From Bryum argenteum (lineage: Eukaryota; Streptophyta; Bryopsida; Bryales; Bryaceae): DNA of 64,000 nt. Under the pieces are notes generated by a model. It had not been told where the DNA came from and made no database searches. It worked only from the letters and a program-made list of their open reading frames with translations. This document shows positions 9,880 to 21,961 of this stretch, one piece after another. The translations under genes and the position numbers were made by a program. The stretch's first letter is position 1. Each line of letters opens with the position of its first letter. Location of the stretch: NCBI GenBank assembly GCA_037043015.1, contig CM073325.1, forward strand, positions 20,811,001-20,875,000, given 5' to 3'.

Positions 9880-12560
9880 AATTCACGAAGTTGTCGACCC
9901 GACGCGTATCTAGGAGGAGTTCGAAAGCTCCGTATCGATTCGTCAACAAAGCGTTGTGAAGATCCAAAGGTATCTCTCGTATACTAAGACAGAAGACTAC
10001 GAGATTCGCCCAGTCGGTCCGAGAAGTGTTGCAATTTTAGATCTTTGCGGATGTTCCCTGGGGTGATACTCGGTACGTCAGGCAGTTGTTTTATCGAAGA
10101 GTTATGAGGATCGTCGTGAGTATGCCATTGCGGGTGGAGGACATATGCATGCAATGGAGGGGGCGTGAGTGAAGTATATGACGCTTATGGGATATGAGGT
10201 CTGTGCTACCGCTTGGTATAAAATTCATGGTATTGCCAAGTCTACATTCCATACGTACATGGAGAAGTACAATGAAGGCGTCCTTTCGGATGACATGGAA
10301 ATAAAGGATGCAAGCGGCCCCGGATCGGGACAATCAAGCCATGGGCACAATTCTTTGCTATTGTGGCGGAGAACGCGGATCAAATGCCTAAACGGATCGT
10401 GAATCGAAAGCACGGGCGGATGGATACTTTGAAGTATCTGCCGTGGAAACAATTGGACTCGAGTGCATCTTTGATGCAAATGAGGTACGATTTGCGGTGT
10501 AGTTGTGTATTGCGGTGTTTATTGTTGTGTCGACTTTTGCATATGGGTATCGGGCGGTCCCCCCGATGCTTGTATTGAAGCGCGTCCATTCCTTTCACTT
10601 CGTTCGTATATAAACTTACTTATGCACTTTGATTACTAGACAAAATGTCTTCTTACGGCCTTCCTTTGTCGGCCCGATCTGCTATAAGCCGGATCAAGAA
10701 AGGCATGTTCAACAACGTTGCCATCAAACCAGAGGGAAGCGGTTTCGCCAAATGTACCGAATGCGACACTCTCTGATTTAGATTTCTTCTCCGGTGTCAT
10801 AAGGCATTTTGAGTATGTGTCGTTTAAAGCAACGAACTTCGCATTTGAATCATCAAGCGTCATGCCGTCGACTCTACGCATCTTGGCGAGAAGAATCAAA
10901 GCGAAATCCGCAAGAATATCTTTGCGTTATTCACGACAAAATGGATACAGCGAAGACAGCTCTTCCAAGGATGCGGACTACAACGAAGGCGACCTCAGGT
11001 TTGGGACAGCTTCCCATGAACGTTACTGGGATGGTTGCTCATGGCCATTGCGATGGCGCGTATGCGCATTACTCCCCGGATTCTTCGGCCGTGCGATTCC
11101 AACGCCACCATTTCTTCTCTTGCGAGATTATTGAGCGACTTTTGGAGCCCACCGCTCCGAGAGTCACGGGAGCTTTTTCCCCATCCCCCAAGAAACTCCT
11201 GTTGAAGCTTTGCTACGCGGAAAGTCCAGTGCATTGATGCTTTGACGGTGATGGAACCAAACAAATGTCTTGGCCGTTCTCCGCTACCCCCAACTTGTAT
11301 CTTCAATTGGATAATTCCGCGAAGGACAACAAGAACCGATTCACGATGGCCTTCCTATATCTTTCTTTACGGCAAAGGGGTGTTCAAGGAAATCCGGTGG
11401 GATTTCTTCTTGTGGGACATACTCATGAGGATATCGATCGTATTTCAGCCATCTATCAAAGGCACTCAAGAACAGGGAATACTTTCGTCTTGGCGGACTG
11501 ATGAAGGCATTTATGCGATCCCGGGAATTGTCTTTCATGCCGAGTTTGTGCGGGAGATTGCGACTTCAAGTCCTACATCAAGGGCTACCAATGCGATGGG
11601 GCAACTCGATTAATTGGCCTTGGGGAAATGCACCTCTTCAAGTTCTTTGTTGACTCACGATGGTTGGCGGTCATGAGATGGAAGAAATCGGTGGATACGG
11701 AGTGGCAACCGCAAAACAAGCCCGACAATTCGACTTTGGAAAGAGGACGAATACGGGCGTCCATCACTACCGATGGTCCGTTAAATCCGGTCCCTTTCAA
11801 GCATATGTGGGGGCGTGAAGTTCCATCCGCAACGGGAATCGGGAGAAGGCAAGAGAGAGTCGCAGCAAAAGCTACGGAAAGGCGGACTTTCATGATACTC
11901 GGAATCCGTAAGTACATTGAGAGTCTTGGGAGAGTGGTCGTAGAAGGTGCTCGGCGTTTTCTTCTTTGCATTCGAACCGTATGTGGAATACTTGGTCTCG
12001 AGTTCTCCATGAGCTTGGATGCCTCTTCCTCCAACACCGTCTCGTCTTGTGGAGGGCTTTTGGCCCCTACATGATTGGCGCGGGCCGTTGGTCACCATCC
12101 CACGCTTGACTCTAGTACCATTCGACTCAACTCACGAAGACGAAGAACCCGAGGCATCTGCGGGCAAAGAAACGAACGGCCCGAAGAGCGATTTAATCCT
12201 TGGCGGCAGATTGCCCCTCTCGGTGGGTACTTCCAGGACACGAAAACCCTATAGTATGTCCGGTATGGGTAGGGAAGGGTGTGTCTTGGTGTGTAGGGAT
12301 GAAGAGGATGAGAACTATGGAAAGTTCCTTATCCGTATTGGGAGCCCCCGAATTTGCACGAGACATGGCTAAGAAGTATGAGAATTGTTGGTCACTAAGT
12401 GGGTTGTCGAGAACCGCCGTCCCGAATGGATCGATGTTGGTCTTTGTTTTTGTACGCTTCGTTTTGAGGATCGCCAATCCAAGTCACGTACTATTCCCAT
12501 AAGGGATAAAGCGCGGGCGTTGGTCAACTTGACGAGAGCGAATATTGGCGATCCGTAGCG
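9880..12560 (+). pseudogene. DUF7869-like (putative transposon) gene relic, frameshifted
   Basis: Conserved blocks occur in order on the plus strand but in more than one frame. GIAKSTFHTYMEKYNEG lies at about 10,220; FFAIVAENADQMPKRIVNRK at about 10,345; YASWREESKRNPQEYLCVIH followed by DKMDTAKTALPRM at about 10,880-10,970; LPMNVTGMVAHGHCDGAYAH at about 11,005; LYLQLDNSAKDNKNRFTMAF then VGFLLVGHTHEDIDRI at about 11,290-11,445; HLFKFFVD at about 11,630; and YENCW, VVENRRPEWIDV at about 12,375-12,440. The KDNKNR and VGHTHEDID pair is what I recognise from DUF7869-type proteins, which are multicopy and transposon-like in several eukaryotes. Frameshifts fall near 10,313 and 11,262, and more are needed downstream. 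One gap (about 10,500-10,650) holds a palindrome and may be an intron. The element's superfamily cannot be given from sequence alone. Confidence 0.55.
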
Positions 12561-12589
12561 GATTTGCATGACGGGGCAAGTGTGGTGCA

Positions 12590-14840
12590 TCATCGGGGAT
12601 CGCCCGATGGGCATTTTTCAATCTTAGTACGACCTTAGATGTCGAGATGTTGTGGACTTGGTTCACTTTGGGAGGTTCCTAGTGGTTTTAGTTCGGATTT
12701 CTTTGCTGCGTAAAGAAGATGTTTAGGGTCCTCTACTTTGTCATCTTACCTTATTACATTTTTGGAGAATGTAAATTTTCATGAGATTTTATTTTATGAA
12801 ATATTATATGTCTCACTAAATGACGTCTTTGAGGTGTGCATGTGTCGCTAGGAAATGTTTCGTGAGATGTTATAGACGGAATGAATTTTCTTTGAGGTGC
12901 TTCTATTTCTAGGATAGCAAATCCAAATGTCACGTTCTCGCCGGGAAGCGATAATGCTCGTTCGTTGATTAACTTGACGACTACGATCATTGTTCATCCG
13001 TATATCGGATTCTCCATGATGTGAGTGCAAGTGAGTGGTGCATCATCGGGATCGCCCCGATGGGCGATTTTATTTTTACAACGACTTTGACCCCAACATG
13101 TTGTGGACTTTGGTTCATTCTTGGAGGTTCATATTGGTTTAGGTTTGGGTTTTCCAATTTGCTTAAACAAGATGTTCGGTGTCCTCATCTTTTTTGGCGA
13201 TCGATATTACATACTTTGGGGCATGTAAATTTATACGAACGATTTATTGATGAAATTTTATATTATTCATTTCAATGTTCTCTAGCTTGTTCGAGCTCAT
13301 GTGTAATTGTTTTCGCCAGAAAATGTAATGTGAGATGTCTTAGACAAATGGAGTTTTCTTCGAGGTGTTGCGTACTGGATTTGTGTGTGCGATACTACAC
13401 GATCTTTGGGATATAAATTGGGCCATAGGATCGGGCGGTCGCCCGATTATAATTGATCGATGCAAGAATGTTTTTCTCTGCAAAGGCTTGAGCGGCGCTA
13501 CTACAGTGTCTCGTCAAGTAGACCTAAAGTGCTCTTGGATCGGTCCATCGCCCGATATTTCTTCTTGTTGCTCGATCTAATAATCCTGATAGTTTACTTC
13601 CAATTGACAAATGATGAAGTTATAGGACAATTTCCCCATGAGCACAGAAGTGCCTCTGAGATGTAGCATTTAGCTGTCCTCCTCTTTCTACTATGAGTTG
13701 ACTCAACTAAATGTTTAACTTTGTTTTGTTTTGACTTTGACAGAGTTCGTTCTTGGATCTCTCCGGGGCCTTCCCGTTTGTGGATTTCGTTTTGCAACAG
13801 TGTACATAGATTGTGCCAGGATGAGGGGTTCGTGATCGGACCTCAACTTTGACTCGTTGCGACTCATCATGAATGTTGCCAAGGCATGCTCCCATCTTCG
13901 GTGGTACCTACACAGCCGAGTGGAATATTTCGCTGTGAAGTTGGCATTCTGGCATGGAGCACAATTGCCGCCGAACTCGTGGGTTTTGCCATCAGAGGAA
14001 GTCGTCACACAACTGCGACCCATATGGTGTGACATGAAGAAGCTGCAGTGTGGGCCACACGCAGCTTTTCATCGATATTTATACCTTTACAAGCCGTTGA
14101 GGGAGATGACCCCACATGAGCTCATGTGTCTCGGGAGAAATTCACGTGGTCGAGTTCGATTCTTGTGGTTTATTGAATCATCTTAAATTCTGATTAATTT
14201 GTCGTGCATCTCATCTTTCAACTTGAAGATCGGTAGATCGCCCGATGTTAATTGCTTCATTGCACTAATGTATCGATAATGGACTAAATTTTCATTTCGG
14301 GTCGGATGATTGAATCATGATGGGATTTTCTGATTTCCTGTAGCGGTTGTTTTATGAATTTCGTATTGTTATACATAGTTAATATTTCGTATAATATCGG
14401 TTCTCTTGATCGGGGCATCGCCCCATGTTTAAGCTGAACGTTTCGTTCTTAGTCTGAGCAATTTTTTTATGTTCCTCTATCTGATCCTCTGGAAAGGCTG
14501 AGTGGATGCCCCCATGTTAAATTTTGTCTTCTTTGCTCTAGGTATCCCGTGATGTTTTGTTGGCGACGTGGAGCTCCATGAGATGTTTTGAGGCATTTAT
14601 TCCTGAATCCCGCTATTAGAATCGACTCTTTGCAGTAAGCATTAAGTGAAAATTAATGTTATGGTATCGTCAACAACCGAACAAGTGAAATATTAAGCAT
14701 TATATAGGTAACTACGTGTCTGCTTATATAAGGATGCTTTTATAAATTTAAGTAACGTTACTTGCCTTTGAATCTTCAAACTTTAGAACCTAAGTTAGAA
14801 TGGTAACGGACGTCGATGGGGCGATCCCCCGATGGGAATG
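12590..14840. repeat. Third group of GGGCGATCGCCC-type palindromes
   Basis: Decayed copies at about 12,591, 13,043, 13,428, 13,539, 14,231, 14,410 and 14,813, mostly of the form ATCGGG...CCCGATG with one or more central bases missing or changed. They are spaced irregularly, 100-800 bp apart, through otherwise unremarkable sequence 3' of the DUF7869-like relic. Confidence 0.7.
13857..14186 (+). CDS. Unrecognised 109-aa open frame, possibly an exon
   Basis: The frame begins LRLIMNVAKACSHLRWYLHS and runs through EYFAVKLAFWHGAQLPPNSW, PSEEVVTQLRPIWCDMKKLQ and YLYLYKPLREMTPHELMCLG to a stop. Composition is protein-like (balanced, two Trp-rich blocks, no low complexity), unlike neighbouring spurious frames. 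The frame is open upstream of the first Met for some distance, so the Met may not be the start. It lies within the palindrome-bearing block, downstream of the DUF7869-like relic, and may be a further part of the same element. No function is proposed. Confidence 0.35.
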   Translation: MRLIMNVAKACSHLRWYLHSRVEYFAVKLAFWHGAQLPPNSWVLPSEEVVTQLRPIWCDMKKLQCGPHAAFHRYLYLYKPLREMTPHELMCLGRNSRGRVRFLWFIESS

Positions 14841-16640
14841 GGTATTGGTCAGTCGCTATGAAGTTCGTACGTGAAATAAGCATATGTGGCCTCGCCTCAT
14901 TCTCGTTCGTGGCCGCTGCAGCTCAGGCTTTGTTAATTGTGCATAGTCATAATAAGGAGACTAAAACATAAATCAATAACTGCAAAAGAGGCCAATGAGC
15001 GTAAAAAAGAAACCACAACACTACCTACTTACAGATTTTAAAATCCTCATAATATCCTTGTCTGATGGCATCTCCTGGCAAAGAAAAGTCACGTACTAAG
15101 TTATTTTCCACTTTCACACGAACGATAAGCAACCTCACTTCATCACCGTCTCGCTCTTTTAGACTATCATTCTCTTCTCCGCGACACTGTCTCCCCGTAG
15201 CATCAATCATCGGTGGATCAACCCATGAGTCTCACAATGTGCTCTTCGTTATTCCTGGACTTTGGATTGTCCATATTTAGTTAAATAACGCATATGTATG
15301 ATTTTGTTGTTCTTTTGATAAATATACTGAAATTAGAATAAACTTCTTCTGACAAGGTATAGAAGTGATACCTTTGCTATCAATCTTAAACTTGGGAGCA
15401 AAGTATGAAGCCAAAAGCATGACATATGATAAAGGAAGAGGTCAAGGATGAAACAAATTAAAGCATTAATCTTAAACTTATAAAGCATGACTTATGATAA
15501 AGGAAGAGGTCAAAGATAAGAGAAATTAAAGCATTTGGAGTACAATGAGATACAACATTTTAGTTGGAAGTTTCTTTTGTTGATTTTTGTTTTGGTATTA
15601 GATTCACAATGATGTTCCTGTATTGATAAGTTTGATAAATACATGGTTCTTGTGGAGTTGTATCTTCTTCATTCATAATCAAGTTTTGACGTAATTTGTT
15701 GAATTGGAGTTGGATTTGAGTTTAGTTTTTGTGATTGAAATCTTTGCTCAATCCAAGATGCAAATGAAGACATGACAATTATATTAGTAAAAGGGGTCTT
15801 ATATTGGACTTCTTTCCTTTGTTATTTTGGGGTGCTGTTGCAAGGTAGATATGTGAGTGATGAAATTGTATGATGACCTCATGAACATTTTGACTTCCCA
15901 TGTAAAGCAGTCTAAACAAATCAATTGCAATTAAAAAATCACCAACTAAAGAGTTGTTGATCTTCATCTCAAATAAGCCCTTGTTCCAAGGAATCGTAGT
16001 ATAATGGGTGAGAGGCAAATCATATTTCAGCTTGCGCTCCAAAAATTATGAGTAACAAGAATAAAAGTCGGTTTTATGAATTCAAGGCCATTCCTTCATT
16101 TTATTCCCAAAATATCATGTCACCAAAATATCTTTTTGTGAAGAAATCAAACACATGGAATGTAGTTATATTTACAAATTGGCCCCATAGCCATCTTTTT
16201 TCTTCTAAGAAGAGACTCAAGAGCTTTACACGCGTTGGAGAAAATTGGCCTCTACTACATTAATTTTCTACTGAGCTCTCCTAGCGGTCCATTGAGCCAA
16301 TTGGGCATACAATATGAGTGAATAAACTCAAAGCTTTGTTGGCCTTGACTCCCCATGTAAATTGTCCCATAGTAGCATCTCCTCTTCAAAAAGAAAATGA
16401 TGAAATGTCAATATCTTTTCCAGAGTATTAACTTGCACTTTATAAAGACCTCATGACTCAAAAATTGATCAACATGACTTCCAATAAGTCTATAACAAGA
16501 TTATACAGTCAAGAAGTGAGAGGCTTACCATCATTCAAATCTACAATACTTCAAAGCAATTGATGTTTAAAGACCAAAGATAGACCAAGACATGCTCGAG
16601 GTAAAGTGACCTCTTATATAGTCTATCTATTATACTCACG
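14841..16640. other. No gene seen; contains a copy of an interspersed repeat
   Basis: Sequence at about 15,590-16,060 resembles, in inverted orientation, parts of 44,450-45,200 and 57,740-58,480. Shared words include CTCAATCCAA, AATCACCAACTAAA and TTCATCTCAA. The remaining sequence has no coding signal. Confidence 0.4.
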
Positions 16641-16651
16641 CGAAAACCATA

Positions 16652-16796
16652 TTGTCTTAAGAGACAAAATTCCTATTCATTTGTGAAAAACAACTTAGAG
16701 GAGACGTACTACTTTGATACATTGAAGACGTCTTAGATCTAGATCTCATTCACATTGTGTTTGACAAATGAATAGGAATTTTGTCTCTTAAGACAA
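16652..16796. mobile_element. 145-bp MITE with 33-bp perfect inverted ends
   Basis: The left end is TTGTCTTAAGAGACAAAATT followed by CCTATTCATTTGT. The right end is the exact reverse complement. A related, more degenerate copy lies at 19,756-19,892. No clear target duplication is visible. Confidence 0.8.
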
Positions 16797-16968
16797 CCCT
16801 GCTCAAAACATTGTAGATTTAGCTGAAATGTAAGCTTGTTCTTCAGTAAAGTCAAATCATCAGAAGTGCGACGATTTTTACCAAGAGTAGGATATTTAGA
16901 ATCATGGTGGACGGTGTTATTGCATGTCGACGATAGAATCGTAGTCAGAGGGCCGCAGATGCGAAAAC

Positions 16969-17244
16969 AATACCGTACCACCATAGCAGGTTCGGTCCTC
17001 AAGAGACGAATATTTTTAAAATAAGGTTCGTCTGCCAAAAATAGATTTTAAAAAAATTTGTTCTTTTGTTTCTTTTAAGTAATTTCCCAACTTTTGGAAA
17101 CCCTTTTGTCACAATAAAGTTGTTTTTTGAGAATAATATAATTTCCCAACTTTTCGTTCCTCCTAGCTCGTAATTTCTAAAAAAAAAAAAAAAAATTAAA
17201 AATAGAATTATTCATGACCGAACCTGCTATGGTGGTACGGTATT
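16969..17244. mobile_element. 276-bp inverted-repeat element, ACCGTACCACC family
   Basis: The left end AATACCGTACCACCATAGCA continues into GGTTCGGTC. The right end is its reverse complement (GACCGAACCTGCTATGGTGG, TACGGTATT). The interior holds two AATTTCCCAACTTTT words and an A-run. A one-ended, inverted relative sits at 43,906-44,045. Confidence 0.75.
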
Positions 17245-17249
17245 CACCA

Positions 17250-19750
17250 CCTGAAGGGCGGCAAATGAATCCAAGGTCACATTTTACGCCATGAATCCAA
17301 AGGGCATGCATGTCTGTCAGTCGTTTCCATCCAGATAATGCTGTAAGTTCATTATTATTTAGTTCGTTACATCATTCTGGGTCGCGCTAGCTTTCAACTC
17401 ACACCGAAAGTACCCTTTGAACATCCCCTCGTCCGCATGGCGCATGGCCATTGGTTGCAACCCCATGAAGATGTGACTTGGAACGAGTGATTCTTACTCC
17501 GAGACTAAGTACCACCATAGCCGTAAGCAGGAAGGTTGGTTTTTTTTTTGTTCGAGAATCTGTTATCTGTTGCCCCTGCCATGGCTGGCTAGATTGGAAC
17601 GGATGCCATGCACATGCCATGCCATGCCATCATCATTATCATGGCCGCCGGGTACTACGCATTTCTTGTACTATGGCACCGACACCATCCTTCCTTTGCA
17701 AATTCATCTACCGCCCCCCTTTTGCAGGCTTTTTGTCGAAACTTTTACGAAAATGAGGTGGTTTTCGAATTGGGGGCCGCGGGTTTTGAAATGATTGCAT
17801 TGTAGATTCAAATAAACTTGGTTGTACATTTGGTAGGTTGGGTCGAAGAGAAATATGGGTGAAAAGAGTTGGACTATCGATTATTTGTGACTAACAAGGA
17901 GATTACGGTGCGATTTCGAGGTCCAAAGTAATAGGAGGATGATCGTTTGTCAACCTTAATGCTTTTGAGGTTCACTTCGCTTTTTACTAGTGCTAATAAT
18001 AATGCTTCTAGGAAGCTTGACCCAGGACGTGGGTCAATTTGAGACGGCAATTTCTTGAGTTGACCACCTTTGGATGTGGTGTAAAGTGAAAGAAGGTTAC
18101 ATTCTTAGAATTTGAGTTTTTTTAGAAATATCTCAAAAACGAATAATACTTAATGGTTGTTGTGAGGATTTGACCAATGGGCATATGGAAGTATATTCAA
18201 GCACACCTTCTGAGGTGGGCTTTAGTATAATTCTCGGACCCTCGAAGTTGTGAGCTTTTGGTGCCATGGAAGCCAAAACAGTTGTATGTGCCATGGAAGC
18301 CAAAACAGTTGTATATGTCATTCTCTCCTATTGTCCATTGGACCTATCTACAATACCTTACGACTCAAATTCCAGTTCACAACTTAACCTACACCAAGTA
18401 TATTACAAGTTTGTGGAGATGAGATCTAAATACCTTATCTTCATTTTCATTTATAATACTATTTCTGAAAATGTGTTTTTTGGCTAAAAATAGGTTAGAA
18501 CATTCACGGGCAAGGAAAGTATAAAGCCTAAAATTCACACGCTAGAGAGAAGATGAGGCGGGGGGGGGGGTAACTATTAGTACCAATCCTTTTGCATGCC
18601 GGCTGAGTGGGCACCAGCCTTTGGCAGCAACAACCCCGGCCGGCCAGGCTCATGATTTGAAGGTAACTTGTATTGAGATGCTTCTTCAGTTGCCTGTCGT
18701 GTTGAGCCATGTCAGTAAAACAAAGCATAATTGTTTCTCAGGCTCATGAGTATGTTAGTTCCTTTCCAAGTCGTTTTTTGAACATTGCACTTTACTTGTC
18801 AGCCGGGCCGGTGACTGAATGTCGACTGAATCATCATTCAAGTTCGTTGTATTCAATATGTTCGCAGTCTGTGGTTTTTTTTCTGGAATTGATAAGCTAA
18901 GGACCGTCTGAAAGAAGAAAGCAATCTAAATATTTGATTTGAAACTTATTTGACATTTATGAAGAACATGATCTTCAATGAAAAGGTTTGCCGGAATTTA
19001 ATTTGATACCTAGGTTCTACTTGGACGATACCCACGTGATACTTGGGTATACTTCAAGAAGCTTGTACTTTCAAAGTCAAATCAGTTTTTTCTGGAAATC
19101 AATACGCTGATCTGCTTTCGCTTGCCGGTACTTCCCGTTCCTTGATTCACAGTCTCGGTTTGCTGATGTGCTACGAGTGACATGACAGTTCCATAAAAAT
19201 GACTATATAACCTTTATGTTGTACATTTAGAATTGAAAATTTTCAGTCATTAAGAGGCACTATTGGAGTATTGGTGCAAGTTCGATTTAACGAATTTTGC
19301 TATTGAATAACAAATCATGTTAATCACATAGTAAGAGACCTTATGGATTGCAGTTTCTCTAACGAAAGTATTATCAGAATTGAAAGGCCAGAGTTTAATA
19401 TTCTCGACAAAAAGTGAAAATGCCTCTTTTTACAGATTCACTTTGGAAGAACGAAGTTGTACATAAAGTAGAAAAGGCATGCCATGCAACATTCTTGACA
19501 GGTCTCAATCTTTCACATGAAGGTGTAAGTTGTAGAAGCAATATATACAACAGTGAATAATAGAATCTCCCCCTGGATGCTTCAACGAAAGTTTTCATGC
19601 AGGACATGCTCGGCACCACATTGGGCGGCATTCAAGCATATTCTCAAATCGGCCCGACTTTGGAAAAGGTAACCTTAAATTGTACTCATTTAAATTCAAA
19701 AATTTACCTTGGAAAATGTATAATTACCCACCAAATACATTGATATCAAT
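17250..19750. other. No gene seen
   Basis: No ORF with recognisable content. Noted only: a 27-bp direct duplication (CATGGAAGCCAAAACAGTTG) at about 18,264-18,317, an 11-G run near 18,560 and scattered GC-richer patches at 17,400-17,700. Confidence 0.4.
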
Positions 19751-19755
19751 GAGGG

Positions 19756-19892
19756 TTGCCTTATCAGACAAAATTCCTATTCATTTGTCAGATAAAATTC
19801 CTATTCATTTGTGAGGCACAATTTAGATGAGGTGTACATCTAAGACGTCATCAATGTATTAAATGATTAAGAATTTTATCTCGTAAGACAAC
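19756..19892. mobile_element. Degenerate copy of the TTGTCTTAAGAGAC MITE
   Basis: Carries GACAAAATTCCTATTCATTT twice in tandem at the left and ends in a mutated inverted copy (TTTTATCTCGTAAGACAAC). Same family as 16,652-16,796. Confidence 0.6.
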
Positions 19893-19947
19893 GGCACAAC
19901 AATATTATCAATCACACAAGGGTGATCCAAAATGAATGTGAGAGCAT

Positions 19948-20381
19948 AACCTCAATTCCGTTAATTTGGCAATATTCTGGTAAAATGGCACGATTTAAGG
20001 TGGAAAAAATGAAAAAAACAACACTCGTTTTTGTGATTTTTTGACATAATAGAGCAAAAATTTTCTGAGCGGCCGCTCAAAACTAGAGATATTTCTGAGG
20101 GGCCGTTGAGAAAAAACTGCCCTTCGATAGAATTTGAAGGTCAAAATTCATCAAATAGTGTGATATTATGGAATTTTTGATGATATTACAGAATTTGTTG
20201 ATATAATGGAAGATGTGGGTGATATTAAAAAACGTGCCATTTTGCAAGCATAAATCTTTGAGATTTTGAGTTCAAAAATATGCCGGTAAAATGGCACGTT
20301 TCAGAAACGTGACCAAATTGGCACAACATGGCTTTGGCAATATGGCACAAGGAATTGTGCCATTTTAACGGAATTGAGGTT
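19948..20381. mobile_element. 434-bp AACCTCAATTCCGTTAA element with GCAT target duplication
   Basis: Terminal inverted repeats are AACCTCAATTCCGTTAA at the left and TTAACGGAATTGAGGTT at the right. GCAT immediately flanks both sides (19,944-19,947 and 20,382-20,385). The interior repeats GGTAAAATGGCAC and TGATATTA words. Related copies lie at 27,291-27,554 and 40,582-40,775. Confidence 0.8.
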
Positions 20382-20577
20382 GCATGCACACTTTCTTGCA
20401 AGTGGAAGAATTTATTAGAAATGGTGCAATTGGTGACTTGAAGAACAGACATTAATTGTGCAATGGCGGCTCAAAGTGAACAATGATCTTTAAGAGAGTT
20501 GAGAAATAGTGTTATTTACTAAAAATTACCCATAATTACACTAATCTGCATGTAAGACTAATTAACAACTCTTTTGT

Positions 20578-20682
20578 AATGGAAAGGTAGTCTGAGTAGA
20601 GCTAGGAGTAAAGCCATAGTAGCACAGTATGGCTTCAAAGTGCCACTATGGCTTTACGCGTGGCTTTGCTCCACCTTTCCAG
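20578..20682. mobile_element. ~105-bp fold-back element
   Basis: Nested inverted repeats: ATGGAAAGGTAG pairs with CCACCTTTCCA, and AGTAAAGCCATAGTAGCA pairs with TGCCACTATGGCTTTAC. Small non-coding hairpin, probably a MITE. Confidence 0.6.
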
Positions 20683-20689
20683 TGGTCGT

Positions 20690-21960
20690 TATCTGATATG
20701 TATAACATAAACATAACAATGATTGTTCAAAATAGATATAAAAGTCGTAAATTGAGGACTAGAAAGTTTGACCTTACAAGTAGAATGTGAGAATGATGTG
20801 ATCAACACTGTCTAGGTAATATTTCTTCAATCTTCATTGGGATCTTCTAGTGTAATCTTGATCGCTTCGAAGCTACACCTAGTACGTACTATGTAGCTTG
20901 GAGACCACTTGTTATAGTGAGATTTTTTGCGAAAAATATCGAATTTAGTTCTTCACGACCTCCCATGCTATGATTTTCCTCAAAGAGAGCCTGATCCCAA
21001 TACAACAATTAATGTCACAATGTTACATACATTGCAAGGCATCACAACCCTTGGCTTGGTAGTTGAGGCTCATGGCCCTTAATAAGGAGGTTGTGGGTAT
21101 TGTTCTTCATACTCATGTGGTGCTCACCACCTTAATTCACTTCACTTGACTATTGTGAGGGTTCTTGAGCCTTGTTGTATGTAAACCTCAAAGTTCTTTG
21201 GGAATATGTTGGATCGATATATTGAACTTTATCTCTTAAACACTAATGGCTAGGCAAGAACTAACATAGTGTTTATCTCAAAACAGATTAGTATTCTCAT
21301 TGTTGGTGTTATGACCTCCAAACATACATACAAAAATAGGTCGAACATACCGAACATACCCTCTGTAGACACCGGCCTCAAAACAGGCCCTCAGAGGCTC
21401 AAAGTAGGTGACCATTACAGAAGAGGAACTTTCATATCAATGAAGTGGAAAATAAGGAGTCTCAATTCAACTCAATGCAGTCCCATTATGTTCAAATAGT
21501 ACAATAAAACAACATTCATAGGCAGTCCCAGTTCCAACTTCCAAGTCAGTCCACACTACGATGAAATAAAGCCTTGAGTTCACAAAAAGAGAAAGTGAAA
21601 TTCCTGTTGATAGCCAGAAAAGACGATCATGCACAATATTTGTGATAGAAAGAGGGGGCACAAAAGAAAGAAACTGGAATTGGAAAGAAGGAAAATATAT
21701 ACAATGAAGGGACCTCGATCATTCTAGGCTTTCTAGCTCATGAAGGGGCAAGGGTAATCATTTTCACGGCTCTTGCCAGTATACAATCCTACGCTACAAT
21801 AAAAAACTAACTCTCAATCACGAACCAACTTGTACTTCAATCGATCGATCAAGTATCAACTGTTTTAATTTTCCAGGTCTCACGCATTCAAGCTTATTGA
21901 TCACCGACACTCACTGCAGTCAGAGAGCTACTGCATGATTGATCTATTAATACACAATTG
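20690..21960. other. No gene seen; likely 3' flank of the NAC gene at its right end
   Basis: Nothing coding is recognisable. The last 200 bases before 21,962 would be the 3' untranslated region of the minus-strand NAC gene; I see no decisive polyadenylation signal. Confidence 0.35.
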
Positions 21961-21961
21961 A

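Noticed and set aside
1300..14840. GCGATCGC palindromes as cyanobacterial HIP1 sites, hence bacterial contamination
   Set aside because: The octamer is the HIP1 core, but here it lies in long CATCGGG/CCCGATG arms, many copies are decayed, and the surrounding sequence is intronic or AT-rich eukaryotic DNA contiguous with plant genes.
1..15000. Endogenous giant-virus insertion
   Set aside because: No capsid, polymerase or packaging signatures are visible; the intron-like gaps and DUF7869-like blocks fit a transposon better.
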